Below, piece by piece: positions 44,847 to 52,700 of a DNA stretch of 64,000 bases. The DNA comes from Arthrobacter alpinus. GTDB taxonomy: Bacteria > Actinomycetota > Actinomycetes > Actinomycetales > Micrococcaceae. Position 1 is the first letter of the stretch; the number at the start of each line of letters is the position of its first letter. Where the stretch lies: the NCBI RefSeq assembly GCF_001294625.1, contig NZ_CP012677.1:558001-622000 (forward strand), written 5' to 3'. The notes beneath the pieces are model-generated. The model was not told where the DNA came from and searched no databases. It worked only from the letters and a program-made list of their open reading frames with translations. The position numbers and the translations under genes are program-made.

Positions 44847-45257
44847 GTGGGAACTCTTCGTCAATGCACCCGGTCCGCCTGCCGCGAGTCGGCCGTGGCC
44901 ACGCTGACGTATGTCTACGCGGACTCCACAGCGGTCCTTGGCCCCCTGGCATCCTTCGCCGAACCCCATTGTTACGACCTTTGTGCCAAGCACTCGGCCA
45001 GGTTGACTGTTCCGCGGGGGTGGGAAGTGATCCACCTGGCCCGTTCCAACACCCCTCCCGCCCCCGGGCCCGATGACCTTCTGGCCTTGGCTGACGCCGT
45101 CCGTGAGGCGGCGTACAAGGAGCCGGACGACGACGGCCCGCTGGCCCAGCGTGAACCCCGCGGTTCCCTGGAACGCCCCGTTGCGGCACCCCGCGGAGCA
45201 TCTAACAGCCCCCAAGGCACTGGCCGCCGCGCCCATCTGCACATCCTGCGCGACTAG
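44847..45257 (+). CDS. DUF3499 family protein
   Basis: A 136-residue protein. The first half carries four cysteines in zinc-ribbon-like spacing (RQCTRSACRES, then HCYDLCAKH), and RGWEVIHL ends the conserved domain. The remainder is a low-complexity Pro/Arg tail. It is an actinobacterial family of unknown function (Rv3258c), probably metal-binding. The frame is open far upstream, but GTG 44847 begins the conserved region and follows a TAATCT box. Confidence 0.85.
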   Translation: MGTLRQCTRSACRESAVATLTYVYADSTAVLGPLASFAEPHCYDLCAKHSARLTVPRGWEVIHLARSNTPPAPGPDDLLALADAVREAAYKEPDDDGPLAQREPRGSLERPVAAPRGASNSPQGTGRRAHLHILRD

Positions 45258-45306
45258 CGGCACCCGGTAGCATCAAGGCTAAGCACTGTGAAGAGAAGAG
45301 ATTGTC

Positions 45307-45486
45307 ATGGCAAAGATGAGTGAACAACTACTGTCGGTGTTGCGCTGCCCCGTAACGGGCTCCACCTTGGTGCAGGAGGGCGAGGAGCTGGTCAGCACCG
45401 CACCCGGCGCCGACGGGCAGCCTGTACGCTATTCGATCGACGAAGGCATCGCCTTGTTGTTGCGGCCCGAACAGCTGGCGGGGTAG
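45307..45486 (+). CDS. Trm112 family protein
   Basis: A 59-residue protein with the Trm112 core: LLSVLRCPVTGSTLVQEG at the N-terminus and RYSIDEGIALLLRPE at the C-terminus. Eukaryotic Trm112 activates methyltransferases; bacterial forms are small zinc-ribbon-like proteins of uncertain partner. Only one cysteine remains here, so zinc binding is unlikely. It begins 49 bp after DUF3499, where a phosphomannomutase gene (manB) would be expected from relatives. Confidence 0.85.
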   Translation: MAKMSEQLLSVLRCPVTGSTLVQEGEELVSTAPGADGQPVRYSIDEGIALLLRPEQLAG

Positions 45487-45537
45487 GCAGTACACGGCGT
45501 CTCCATTGCACACCCGATCACCACAGGCAGGTTTTCC

Positions 45538-46332
45538 ATGAGCAACTGGCAGCAGATTGGCGCCTATACCAGGTGCCTGAAGGCGGACAATCCCGGCCCC
45601 ATGACACTTGACGGGACCAACTCCTATGTACTTGCGGGGGCGGATTCTTCCACCGTGGTGGTGGTTGATCCGGGCCCGCTCCTGGAGGAGCACTTGCAGG
45701 CGTTGGCCGCGTCGGGAAAAGTCGGGCTGATCCTGATCACCCACCACCATGGCGACCACACCGACGGCAGCGCCCGGCTGCACCAGCTCACCGGTGCCCC
45801 CGTCCGCGCAGCCCACCCCGACTTTTGCCACATGGGGGAGCCGCTGGATGACGGGGAAGTCATCCGCGCGGCAGGCCTTGAGATCACGGTGCTCGCCACG
45901 CCGGGGCACACCTTGGACTCGGTCTGTTTTGTGCTGGCGGACGACGGCGGGCACGGCTCGGTCTTGACCGGAGACACCGTTCTGGGCCAGGGCAGCACCG
46001 TCATTTGTTATCCGGACGGCCGGCTTAGCCACTACCTGGAATCCCTTCAGAAGTTGCGGCTCGCGGGACTGGCGCAAAAGGAAGTCAAAGCGCTGCCGGG
46101 GCATGGGCCCGTGCTTGCCAGCCTTGCCGCTGCCGCCGCTGGCTACCAGGACCACCGGCGGGAGCGGCTGGCACAGGTCAGTGCCGCCGTCGTACTTTTA
46201 CAAGAACGCACAGGGACCGCTCCCGACGCTACTGCCGTGACCGCCGAAGTTTACGGTGACGTGCCTGCCAACCTGCAGGGGGCTGCGCGGCTGTCGGTGG
46301 AAGCCCAGCTGGACTACCTGCGCACGGTTTAG
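45538..46332 (+). CDS. MBL-fold metallo-hydrolase (LACTB2/RNase-like group)
   Basis: A 264-residue metallo-beta-lactamase-fold protein. The binuclear zinc motif HHHGDHTDG is near residue 69, with the further ligands in ATPGHTLDS, LTGDTVLG and PGHGP. A C-terminal helical domain resembling a winged helix (from about residue 200) matches LACTB2-type proteins, which are endoribonucleases or glyoxalase II-like hydrolases. The substrate is unresolved. ATG 45538 has no strong ribosome-binding site beyond GGCAGG. It lies 51 bp after trm112 and may share its transcript. Confidence 0.88.
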   Translation: MSNWQQIGAYTRCLKADNPGPMTLDGTNSYVLAGADSSTVVVVDPGPLLEEHLQALAASGKVGLILITHHHGDHTDGSARLHQLTGAPVRAAHPDFCHMGEPLDDGEVIRAAGLEITVLATPGHTLDSVCFVLADDGGHGSVLTGDTVLGQGSTVICYPDGRLSHYLESLQKLRLAGLAQKEVKALPGHGPVLASLAAAAAGYQDHRRERLAQVSAAVVLLQERTGTAPDATAVTAEVYGDVPANLQGAARLSVEAQLDYLRTV

Positions 46333-46397
46333 TTCAGCAGGCGGGCCGCCCTCCTGGAGTGTTCTTGCGTGTGGTCACCTGAGTAGTGTCCATGGCG

Positions 46398-46403
46398 TAA
46401 AAT
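46398..46403 (+). promoter_or_regulatory. -10 box TAAAAT upstream of the L,D-transpeptidase gene
   Basis: A near-consensus -10 hexamer. Transcription starting 6-8 nt later would begin at or near the GTG at 46409 of a 19-codon frame and leave a leader of about 60 nt before the L,D-transpeptidase ATG. Confidence 0.55.
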
Positions 46404-46408
46404 TAGCC

Positions 46409-46468
46409 GTGCTGGGTAGGTGCCCAAAATTGGCAACGCCGAATAAGCCCACCGAATGGGGAGATTGA
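46409..46468 (+). CDS. Possible 19-residue leader peptide ahead of the L,D-transpeptidase
   Basis: GTG 46409 sits five bases after a TAAAAT box and opens a 19-codon frame in the same phase as the downstream gene. Its TGA (46466-46468) is immediately followed by the ATG of the transpeptidase. The GGGGAG ribosome-binding site of the next gene lies inside its last codons, so its translation could couple to or control the next gene. Coding evidence is only positional. Confidence 0.3.
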   Translation: MLGRCPKLATPNKPTEWGD

Positions 46469-47719
46469 ATGTCTGAGCTGGACCAGACCAAGAAGCCTCG
46501 CAGAGGTTGGAAGATCGCCATGATCTCCGCGGTTGCTCTTGTCATCGTCGCAGGGGGTGTGGGAGCCGCAACAGCTCCCTCATGGCTGCCATCCGCCGAT
46601 TCATCGAAGGGGTCGGCGAGTTCGGCACCCTCGGTGGCTCCCACCCCCACGCCTCCAGCAATTCCCGTGACGCTCGCCGTAACGCCCGAGGCCGGCACGG
46701 CGTCTGTCAACCCTGGGGCGCCCGTCGTGGCGCAAGCCCAAAATGGCACAGTTTTCAGTGCCGTGCTCAAAGAAACCGCCACCGGCGAAACAGTTGACGG
46801 TGAGCTGTTTGTCAGCGGCCAGAAGTGGATTTCCCAGGGGCCGCTGAAGTTCAACACCAGCTACAGCTTCGAGGTCACCACCGCCGACTCTGCCGGAACC
46901 AAGGCAACCCACGTCAGCACCTTCACCACCGTGCCCGCAGCACACGAGGCCAACCTGGTGATGTATCCCGCCGCGAATGCCACCGTTGGCGTGGCACAGC
47001 CGTTGGAGTTCAATTTCAGCGAACCGGTCATCAACAAGGAAGCCGTTGAGAGCGCCATTAAAATCACTTCGGCCACGGGTCAGGTGGGAGCCTTCCACTG
47101 GTACTCCGACACCCGGGTGCGTTACCGTGCCGCAGAGTTCTGGCCCGCGAACACCGCATTGACCGTTGAGATGAACCTTTTCGGTGTCGACTTTGGCAAC
47201 GGGATGATCGGTAACTTCTCCAAAACCAGCAACGTCAACATTGGCAACAAGGTGGTGATGGAGGCCGACGCCGCCGCCAAGAGCGTAAGTATCTTCGTCA
47301 ATGACCAACTGGCCAGGAGCTTCCCGGCAACCCTGGGCGATACTGCTTTTCCGTCGGCCTCAGGGTACATGGTGCTCACCAGCGACAAACAGCGGTACGC
47401 CACGTTCAAGGCTTCCTCCATCGGCCTGAAGCCGGGCGATCCAGGCGACTACGGCTCGGTGGATGTGGAGTTTGCCACCCGCCTGTCCAATAGCGGCATC
47501 TTCATCCACCAGGCCACGCCGTCTGCCATGCCGTATCTTGGCGTCGTGAACCTTTCCCACGGCTGCATCGGCCTCTCCGCTGAGGGGGCGGGTTGGGTGT
47601 TCGCCAACATGCACCCCGGCGACATTGTGCACACCGTAGGAACGCCGAACGCGACCATTGCTCCCACCGACGGCTTTGGCGATTGGAACATCCCCTTCGA
47701 GCAGTACGCCAGCCGCTAG
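46469..47719 (+). CDS. L,D-transpeptidase with Ig-like domains
   Basis: A 416-residue membrane-anchored wall enzyme. A basic N-terminus and one helix (about 14-36) are followed by a Ser/Pro/Thr linker, two Ig-like domains (about 70-270) and the YkuD catalytic domain. The catalytic cysteine is in NLSHGCIGLS near residue 363 with a nearby HQATPSAMPY loop, matching the SHGCxxL signature. It forms 3-3 peptidoglycan crosslinks outside the membrane and confers resistance to most beta-lactams except carbapenems in characterised relatives. Start ATG 46469 has GGGGAG seven bases upstream. Confidence 0.92.
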   Translation: MSELDQTKKPRRGWKIAMISAVALVIVAGGVGAATAPSWLPSADSSKGSASSAPSVAPTPTPPAIPVTLAVTPEAGTASVNPGAPVVAQAQNGTVFSAVLKETATGETVDGELFVSGQKWISQGPLKFNTSYSFEVTTADSAGTKATHVSTFTTVPAAHEANLVMYPAANATVGVAQPLEFNFSEPVINKEAVESAIKITSATGQVGAFHWYSDTRVRYRAAEFWPANTALTVEMNLFGVDFGNGMIGNFSKTSNVNIGNKVVMEADAAAKSVSIFVNDQLARSFPATLGDTAFPSASGYMVLTSDKQRYATFKASSIGLKPGDPGDYGSVDVEFATRLSNSGIFIHQATPSAMPYLGVVNLSHGCIGLSAEGAGWVFANMHPGDIVHTVGTPNATIAPTDGFGDWNIPFEQYASR

Positions 47720-47838
47720 CCAAAGGCGCGGCTCACTTCGCCCGGGCTGGTTCCCTCCCATGCTGTGCGCCGCGCAGCTGGCATGGAGGTGGTCCGCTTT
47801 GGACGCCAATTTCATGTCTTCCAAGTAGCCGTTGCCGG

Positions 47839-48642
47839 CTACCTAGTTCCCGCTCCGTGGCCGTTCAGCCGCGCCCGCAAATGTGCGGCCTCGCTGGCTG
47901 CGGCGGAAAGTCGCGTGAACTCCCGTTCCCGCCGTTCGGAGATCAGTGCTGCAAGGAAGATTTCCGGGGGAGTGCCGGGGGGTGGCTGCGGCGCCACATA
48001 CCTGCTGGCTTCCCCGGCCAGTTCGTTCCCCAGGGAAATCCGTGAAGCGGGCGCCATGGCTCCGCCTTGGCGAAGGAAGATAGAAATCCGCCGGGCCAGG
48101 GTGTCGGGCAGGCGGCCGATGTCGGCCAGGGCAGCCCAGCCGGCCAAGGCCGGGACGGTGGACACCTGCAGCGGCTTGGGTTCCGGCGCCCGGTCCCGGA
48201 TGGCGTAAGTGCCGGCCAGCATGTCGCCGAGCCGCTTGGACTTTGTGTTGAACAAGGAGGCCAAAAAGGCCACCGAACCCAGGGACACATAGATTTCAAA
48301 GAACCCAAGGAGGCCACGGACCAAGGCGTGCCGGAAGCGGATGGAGCCGCCGTCGTCGCGCACTATCCTCAGGCCCATGATCAGCTTGCCAAGTGACTTG
48401 CCGCGCGTGAGGGTCTCCACGGCGATGGGCACGATCACAAGCAGCGTCACCAGTGTCACCAGGATGACCACACGGGTGGCCGCGGGGTCAACGAGGAACG
48501 GGATGGCGCCTATGGTGAACAGGGCGGCGAATACCAACACGATGGTCGCCGCAACGTCAATGGCACAGCCCAAGGATCTGGCGGCAAAGGAGGATGGGCG
48601 CAACTCCAGGACGACGGCCTCGCCGGTGATGATCGTGGACAT
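47839..48642 (-). CDS. RDD family membrane protein
   Basis: A 267-residue protein. The RDD domain covers the first 150 residues, with three helices and the ARSLGCAIDVAATIV segment where the usual R-D-D pattern is seen, then GKSLGKLIMGLRIVRDDGG and KSKRLGDMLAGT. A 110-residue cytoplasmic tail follows. RDD proteins are linked to Na+(Li+)/H+ exchange or osmolyte export in some bacteria; function here is unknown. ATG 48642 follows TAGACT by six bases. It is divergent from a SpoIIM-like gene, as Rv3695 is from Rv3694c. Confidence 0.88.
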   Translation of the reverse strand: MSTIITGEAVVLELRPSSFAARSLGCAIDVAATIVLVFAALFTIGAIPFLVDPAATRVVILVTLVTLLVIVPIAVETLTRGKSLGKLIMGLRIVRDDGGSIRFRHALVRGLLGFFEIYVSLGSVAFLASLFNTKSKRLGDMLAGTYAIRDRAPEPKPLQVSTVPALAGWAALADIGRLPDTLARRISIFLRQGGAMAPASRISLGNELAGEASRYVAPQPPPGTPPEIFLAALISERREREFTRLSAAASEAAHLRARLNGHGAGTR

Positions 48643-48648
48643 AAAATC

Positions 48649-48654
48649 AGTCTA
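48649..48654 (-). promoter_or_regulatory. -10 box TAGACT for leaderless RDD transcript
   Basis: On the minus strand TAGACT is followed by 6 nt and then ATG at 48642. Confidence 0.55.
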
Positions 48655-48703
48655 GCCATACGGCCACCACGCAGCTGGCGCGGGTATGCCCCCGCCTGCC
48701 CTA

Positions 48704-48709
48704 TAGGCT
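48704..48709 (+). promoter_or_regulatory. -10 box TAGGCT for leaderless SpoIIM-like transcript
   Basis: TAGGCT, 7 nt, then GTG at 48717. Confidence 0.55.
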
Positions 48710-48716
48710 GGGTCGT

Positions 48717-49709
48717 GTGGATTTGGACGCGTTTACGGCAGTGCACCGCCCGCAGTGGGAGCGGTTGAAGGTTCTTGCGCGCCAACGCCGGCTCACCGGG
48801 GCGGAAGCGGACGAGTTGCTGGAGCTGTATCAAAGTGTCTCCGCCCAGCTCTCACTCATCCGTTCGGTGGCCGCCGAGAGCCCCCTGTCGGCGTCGCTGT
48901 CCGCGATCCTGGCCACCGCCAGGACCCGGTTCACCGGCGCCCGGTCCAATATTTTTGTGGACGTGGCCCGCTTCTTTGCCATCTCCTTGCCCGTGGCGTT
49001 TTACCGGCTGCGCTGGCTGACCCTAGCTGTGGGTGCGGTGTTTGTCCTGATCAGCGTCCTCTTCGGCGTCTGGACCAGCGGCAATCCGGCGGTCCTGGCG
49101 GCCATGGGCAGCGACGCGCAACTGCAGCAGCTGGTCAACCACGACTTTGTGAATTACTATTCCGAAAACCCTGCGGCGTCCTTTGCCGGTGCCGTATGGA
49201 CCAACAACGCCTGGATCGCGGCCCAGTCCGTGGCGCTTGGCATCACCGGGGTCTTTGTGCCGTACTCCTTGTTCATGAACGCCCAAAACGTGGGCATGAG
49301 CGCCGGGGTCATGTTCGCCTTCGACCGCGGGGACGTGTTCTTCAGCTACATCCTGCCGCACGGGCTCATGGAGCTCAGCGCCATCTTCATTGCCCAGGCG
49401 GCGGGCCTGCGGATCTTCTGGGCCTGGGTCCGGCCGGGACCGCGCAGCCGCCTTGACTCGCTGGCACGGGAGGGTCGGGCGTTGATGACAACCGCCGTCG
49501 GGCTGGTCTTTGTGCTGTTCATCTCCGCCCTGGTGGAGGCGTATGTGACGCCCAGCCCGCTGCCGGTGTGGGCCAAGATCGGCATCGGCGCCCTGGTGCT
49601 TTGCGCGTATTGGGCCTATGCGCTGGTGCTGGGCCGGCGGGCGTGGCTGGCGGGGGAAGTCGGGGACCTTTCCGAGGACGACGCCGGCGCAGTGGTGCCC
49701 GCCAGCTGA
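48717..49709 (+). CDS. Stage II sporulation protein M (SpoIIM/DUF95)-like membrane protein
   Basis: A 330-residue protein. An 85-residue cytoplasmic helical region is followed by five to six helices, with the DUF95 blocks NNAWIAAQSVALGITGVF and HGLMELSAIFIAQAAGLRI. In Bacillus SpoIIM acts with a peptidoglycan hydrolase complex; in non-sporulating Actinobacteria this family pairs with RDD and MoxR-type genes and its role is unknown. GTG 48717 is supported by a leaderless promoter. The two bases before it also offer an out-of-frame GTG. Confidence 0.87.
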   Translation: MDLDAFTAVHRPQWERLKVLARQRRLTGAEADELLELYQSVSAQLSLIRSVAAESPLSASLSAILATARTRFTGARSNIFVDVARFFAISLPVAFYRLRWLTLAVGAVFVLISVLFGVWTSGNPAVLAAMGSDAQLQQLVNHDFVNYYSENPAASFAGAVWTNNAWIAAQSVALGITGVFVPYSLFMNAQNVGMSAGVMFAFDRGDVFFSYILPHGLMELSAIFIAQAAGLRIFWAWVRPGPRSRLDSLAREGRALMTTAVGLVFVLFISALVEAYVTPSPLPVWAKIGIGALVLCAYWAYALVLGRRAWLAGEVGDLSEDDAGAVVPAS

Positions 49710-49808
49710 GACTTGCGCTGTGCTTTGTGGTTGTTCGCCAAGCTGTGCCGTTGGTGTCAGTTTGGCAACGGCACGGGGTGGCACCGGGGATCAGGTGCCT
49801 GCTCCCGG

Positions 49809-49814
49809 TATTCT
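49809..49814 (+). promoter_or_regulatory. -10 box TATTCT for leaderless TIGR01906 transcript
   Basis: TATTCT, 7 nt, then GTG at 49822. Confidence 0.55.
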
Positions 49815-49821
49815 TCACGGT

Positions 49822-50850
49822 GTGAGCGAGAACAAAATCCCCGAAGAATCCGGCACCACGCCCCCTCCATCGCACGGGCCGGACACGGTGCGCCCGGCAC
49901 CCAAAGCTGAGGCCCCCACCAAGATCAAAGTGGACATGCCCCTTGACGGCAGCGAGCCCGAGCCTATGCGCCCGGCTGCCCGCATGCCCAAGCTGCCCAC
50001 ACCGGCTGAGCTGGACGCTGCACCGGACCAAGAACCGGAGGTGTTTGTGGATTCCTCGCCCACCACCATGCTGCAGATCCGCCCACCCCAGGAAGAAGTG
50101 GAAAAGCGCCTGGCTGCCCGGGAGGCGGCTGCGAACACCAAACCTGTTCTGCCGCGCGTGTTCCAGGTCCTGTTGGCCGTGTTCTACCCGGTGGTGCTGC
50201 TGGTGCTGGCCATCCGCCTGATAACCACCTCCGTCTTCCTCTGGGTTGAATACCACCGCCCGGGGTTCCCCGCTGATTCCTTCGGCTTCACCACCGATGA
50301 CAGGACCACTTACGGTTCCTACACCATTGACTACCTGCTGAACTTTGCCGGCCCCAGATACTTGGGGGACCTTGTCAACGACAAAAAGAACCCCTTGTTC
50401 CTTGCCCGCGAAGTGGCACACATGGCTGATGTGAAATCCGTGATCACCATGGCTTTCCTGCTGGGACTGGTTCTCGCCATCGCCATGACCGTCTTCATCG
50501 TCCACTTGTCCAAGCGCACCCCAGGTGGTGTCCGCCGGGGGCTCTTTGCCGGTTCCATCGCGACCTTGGTGCTCATCATTGCTTTGGGTGTGGTGGCCGT
50601 TCTGGGGTGGGAGGCGTTCTTCACCGAGTTCCACAGGATCTTCTTCGCCAACGGCACTTGGACGTTCTACACCGACGACACCTTGATCCGCTTGTTCCCT
50701 AGCCAATTCTGGATGGACTCGGGCATCTTCATCGGCGGGTTTGTGCTGGTGGTCTCCTCCCTGACACTGGCCTTCACCTGGCCCACCAGGGACCGCCGCC
50801 AGGCCGTGGCCAAGGCCAAGCGCCCGGGGCGCCGTTCAGCCACCGTGTAG
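49822..50850 (+). CDS. TIGR01906/DUF1461 family membrane protein
   Basis: A 342-residue protein. About 110 hydrophilic, Pro-rich residues precede four helices. The DUF1461 extracytoplasmic signature FFANGTWTFYTDDTLIRLFP lies before the last helix, and the loop after helix 1 contains DRTTYGSYTIDYLLNF. The family is found in Firmicutes and Actinobacteria and its function is unknown. The frame is open upstream through the SpoIIM 3' end, but GTG 49822 follows a leaderless-type promoter. It converges with the mannosyltransferase gene. Confidence 0.85.
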   Translation: MSENKIPEESGTTPPPSHGPDTVRPAPKAEAPTKIKVDMPLDGSEPEPMRPAARMPKLPTPAELDAAPDQEPEVFVDSSPTTMLQIRPPQEEVEKRLAAREAAANTKPVLPRVFQVLLAVFYPVVLLVLAIRLITTSVFLWVEYHRPGFPADSFGFTTDDRTTYGSYTIDYLLNFAGPRYLGDLVNDKKNPLFLAREVAHMADVKSVITMAFLLGLVLAIAMTVFIVHLSKRTPGGVRRGLFAGSIATLVLIIALGVVAVLGWEAFFTEFHRIFFANGTWTFYTDDTLIRLFPSQFWMDSGIFIGGFVLVVSSLTLAFTWPTRDRRQAVAKAKRPGRRSATV

Positions 50851-50902
50851 CCGCCGTGTCGCCGAGACCCGCTGATTTCGGCAGGCTCAATCCCCGAGAC
50901 GA

Positions 50903-52645
50903 CTAGATCCAGCTCGGCATCCACATGTGCTGGCGCCAGTATTCAAAAGGGATTTGTTCGGCCGCCCAGATCGGGTAGAAGTAGGCGCTCAGGGCCACCG
51001 CTAGAACCACGAAAATTCCGGCGAAGAGGGCCCCTTGCTGCCTGCGCCACGGGGGGTCGCCCAGTTTTCCCATAACTATGCCCAGTACCAAGGTCAGCGC
51101 CAGGATCATGAAGGGCTCGTACGCGATGGCGTAGAAGAAGAAGATGGTACGTGAGGGGTAGAGCAGCCAGGGTACGTAGCCGGCGGCGAAGCCCACCAGG
51201 ATGGCGCCGGCACGCCAGTCGCGCTTGGCAATCCACACCCCGATCAGGAACAGGATCGCCAGTGAACCTCCCCACCAGATCAGCGGGTTGCCCAGGCTGG
51301 TGATCATGGTCGCGCACTTGTCCGCAGTGCAGCCATCCTCACCCTTGACGGGGTATTGCGAGTAGAAAGAGGTAGGCCTGCCCATGACAAACCAAGACCA
51401 CGCATTGGCCTTGTAAGGGTGGTCCGAGTCCAGCCCCGTATGGAAGTTGTACGCGGTTGAGTGGTAATGCCACAAGGACCGCAAGGCGTCAGGGATCCAG
51501 CCCCACGTCGTGCTCGGATTCGACGGCGCCCAGTTCCTGTCGTAAGCGTCCTTGGAGAGGAACCATCCGGTCCAGGTGGCCAGGTAGGTCACGGCCGCAA
51601 CCGGGACAACGCTGACAAACGCGAAGATCCCGTCCTTGACGATGGCGCCGGCGACCCAGTACTTGATGCCCGCGATGCGGCGCGCGCTCATGTCCCACAC
51701 CACAGTCATCAGCCCAAAGGCGGCCAGGAAGAACAAGCCCGACCACTTGGTGCCGATGCACAGGCCCAGGGACACCCCTGCCGCCAACCGCCACCAACGC
51801 ACACCCAGCCACGGCCCATACAGCAGATTCTTCCCTGGAACCCCGCCATGGGCCTTGGCGAGGGTAGACAGGCGCGCGGCCAGCCGACGTCGTCCATCAT
51901 CACGGTCCAGCAGGAGGGCGCCAAAGGCCAGCAACGCCCAAAACATGACGAAAATATCCAGCAGGGACGTCCTGGACTGCACAATGGCGTGGCCGTCCAC
52001 GGCAAAGAGCAGGCCGGCCACGGCACCCAAAATGGTGGAGCGGAACATCTTTTGGGCGATCAAGGCCAGCACGAAGATCGAAAGTGTGCCCACCAACGCC
52101 GCAGAGAAACGCCACCCGAAGGTGCTGTCGGGGCCAAATAGCCACATGCCAAACGCGATCATCCACTTGCCCGCGGGCGGATGCACCACGTATTCGGGAG
52201 TGTTCTCCAGGGCCGTGAAGATGCCGCGGTTGAAGAGGTCGTTGGCCTTTTCGGCCCAATTGCGTTCGTAGCCGCTTTGCAGATAACTGTAGGCGTCCTT
52301 GATGTAATACGTCTCGTCAAAGACCAACGATTCCGGCTGCCCCAGGCGGACAAACCTCAGCAGCCCGCCGACGAACGCGGTGAGTGTCGGTGCCAGCCAG
52401 AACCAAAGGCGCAGGCTGGCCGGTGTGGTGGAGAAGGAGGCGCGGGCGCCGATCAGCCTGGTGAGCAGGGCGTTGCGGGTGAAGGCCCTGTGGGGATCGC
52501 GCAGCCACCGGGGCGCCATGGGCGCAGGCTTCCGGGACGGGCCCTGTCCACTGGGGTCTACTCCGCCGCCGGTGCCGTGGCTGGGGTCGCTGGTGGGTGA
52601 GGCGTCCGGGGAGGGGGCAGGGGTATCCCTGGTATTGGCTTGCAC
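50903..52645 (-). CDS. Protein O-mannosyltransferase (dolichyl-phosphate-mannose-protein mannosyltransferase, Rv1002c-like)
   Basis: A 580-residue GT39 enzyme with about eleven helices. The catalytic Asp-Glu is in the first extracytoplasmic loop (LVFDETYYIKDAYSY). The HPPAGKWMIAFGMWLFG segment and the GLDSDHPYKANAWSW loop follow. It transfers mannose from polyprenyl-phosphate mannose to Ser/Thr of secreted proteins. The first 75 residues are Pro/Ser/Gly-rich and cytoplasmic. GTG 52645 follows a TACCAT box by seven bases and is preferred over a TTG at 52687 that would lie in the divergent rsmI promoter. The pmt/rsmI pair matches Rv1002c/Rv1003. Confidence 0.92.
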   Translation of the reverse strand: MQANTRDTPAPSPDASPTSDPSHGTGGGVDPSGQGPSRKPAPMAPRWLRDPHRAFTRNALLTRLIGARASFSTTPASLRLWFWLAPTLTAFVGGLLRFVRLGQPESLVFDETYYIKDAYSYLQSGYERNWAEKANDLFNRGIFTALENTPEYVVHPPAGKWMIAFGMWLFGPDSTFGWRFSAALVGTLSIFVLALIAQKMFRSTILGAVAGLLFAVDGHAIVQSRTSLLDIFVMFWALLAFGALLLDRDDGRRRLAARLSTLAKAHGGVPGKNLLYGPWLGVRWWRLAAGVSLGLCIGTKWSGLFFLAAFGLMTVVWDMSARRIAGIKYWVAGAIVKDGIFAFVSVVPVAAVTYLATWTGWFLSKDAYDRNWAPSNPSTTWGWIPDALRSLWHYHSTAYNFHTGLDSDHPYKANAWSWFVMGRPTSFYSQYPVKGEDGCTADKCATMITSLGNPLIWWGGSLAILFLIGVWIAKRDWRAGAILVGFAAGYVPWLLYPSRTIFFFYAIAYEPFMILALTLVLGIVMGKLGDPPWRRQQGALFAGIFVVLAVALSAYFYPIWAAEQIPFEYWRQHMWMPSWI

Positions 52646-52652
52646 CTTGCCA

Positions 52653-52658
52653 ATGGTA
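52653..52658 (-). promoter_or_regulatory. -10 box TACCAT for leaderless mannosyltransferase transcript
   Basis: On the minus strand TACCAT is followed by 7 nt and then GTG at 52645. Confidence 0.5.
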
Positions 52659-52688
52659 CCGAAGTGCGCCGCCGATGCGCCGGACAAC

Positions 52689-52694
52689 TAGGCT
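52689..52694 (+). promoter_or_regulatory. -10 box TAGGCT for leaderless rsmI transcript
   Basis: TAGGCT, 6 nt, then ATG at 52701. This fixes the long N-terminal form of the protein. Confidence 0.6.
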
Positions 52695-52700
52695 GGTGTT

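Noticed and set aside
46256..46408. Upstream part of the frame that ends at the L,D-transpeptidase ATG
   Set aside because: It overlaps the end of the MBL-hydrolase gene in another frame and shows no coding character; only the last 19 codons are positioned after a promoter.
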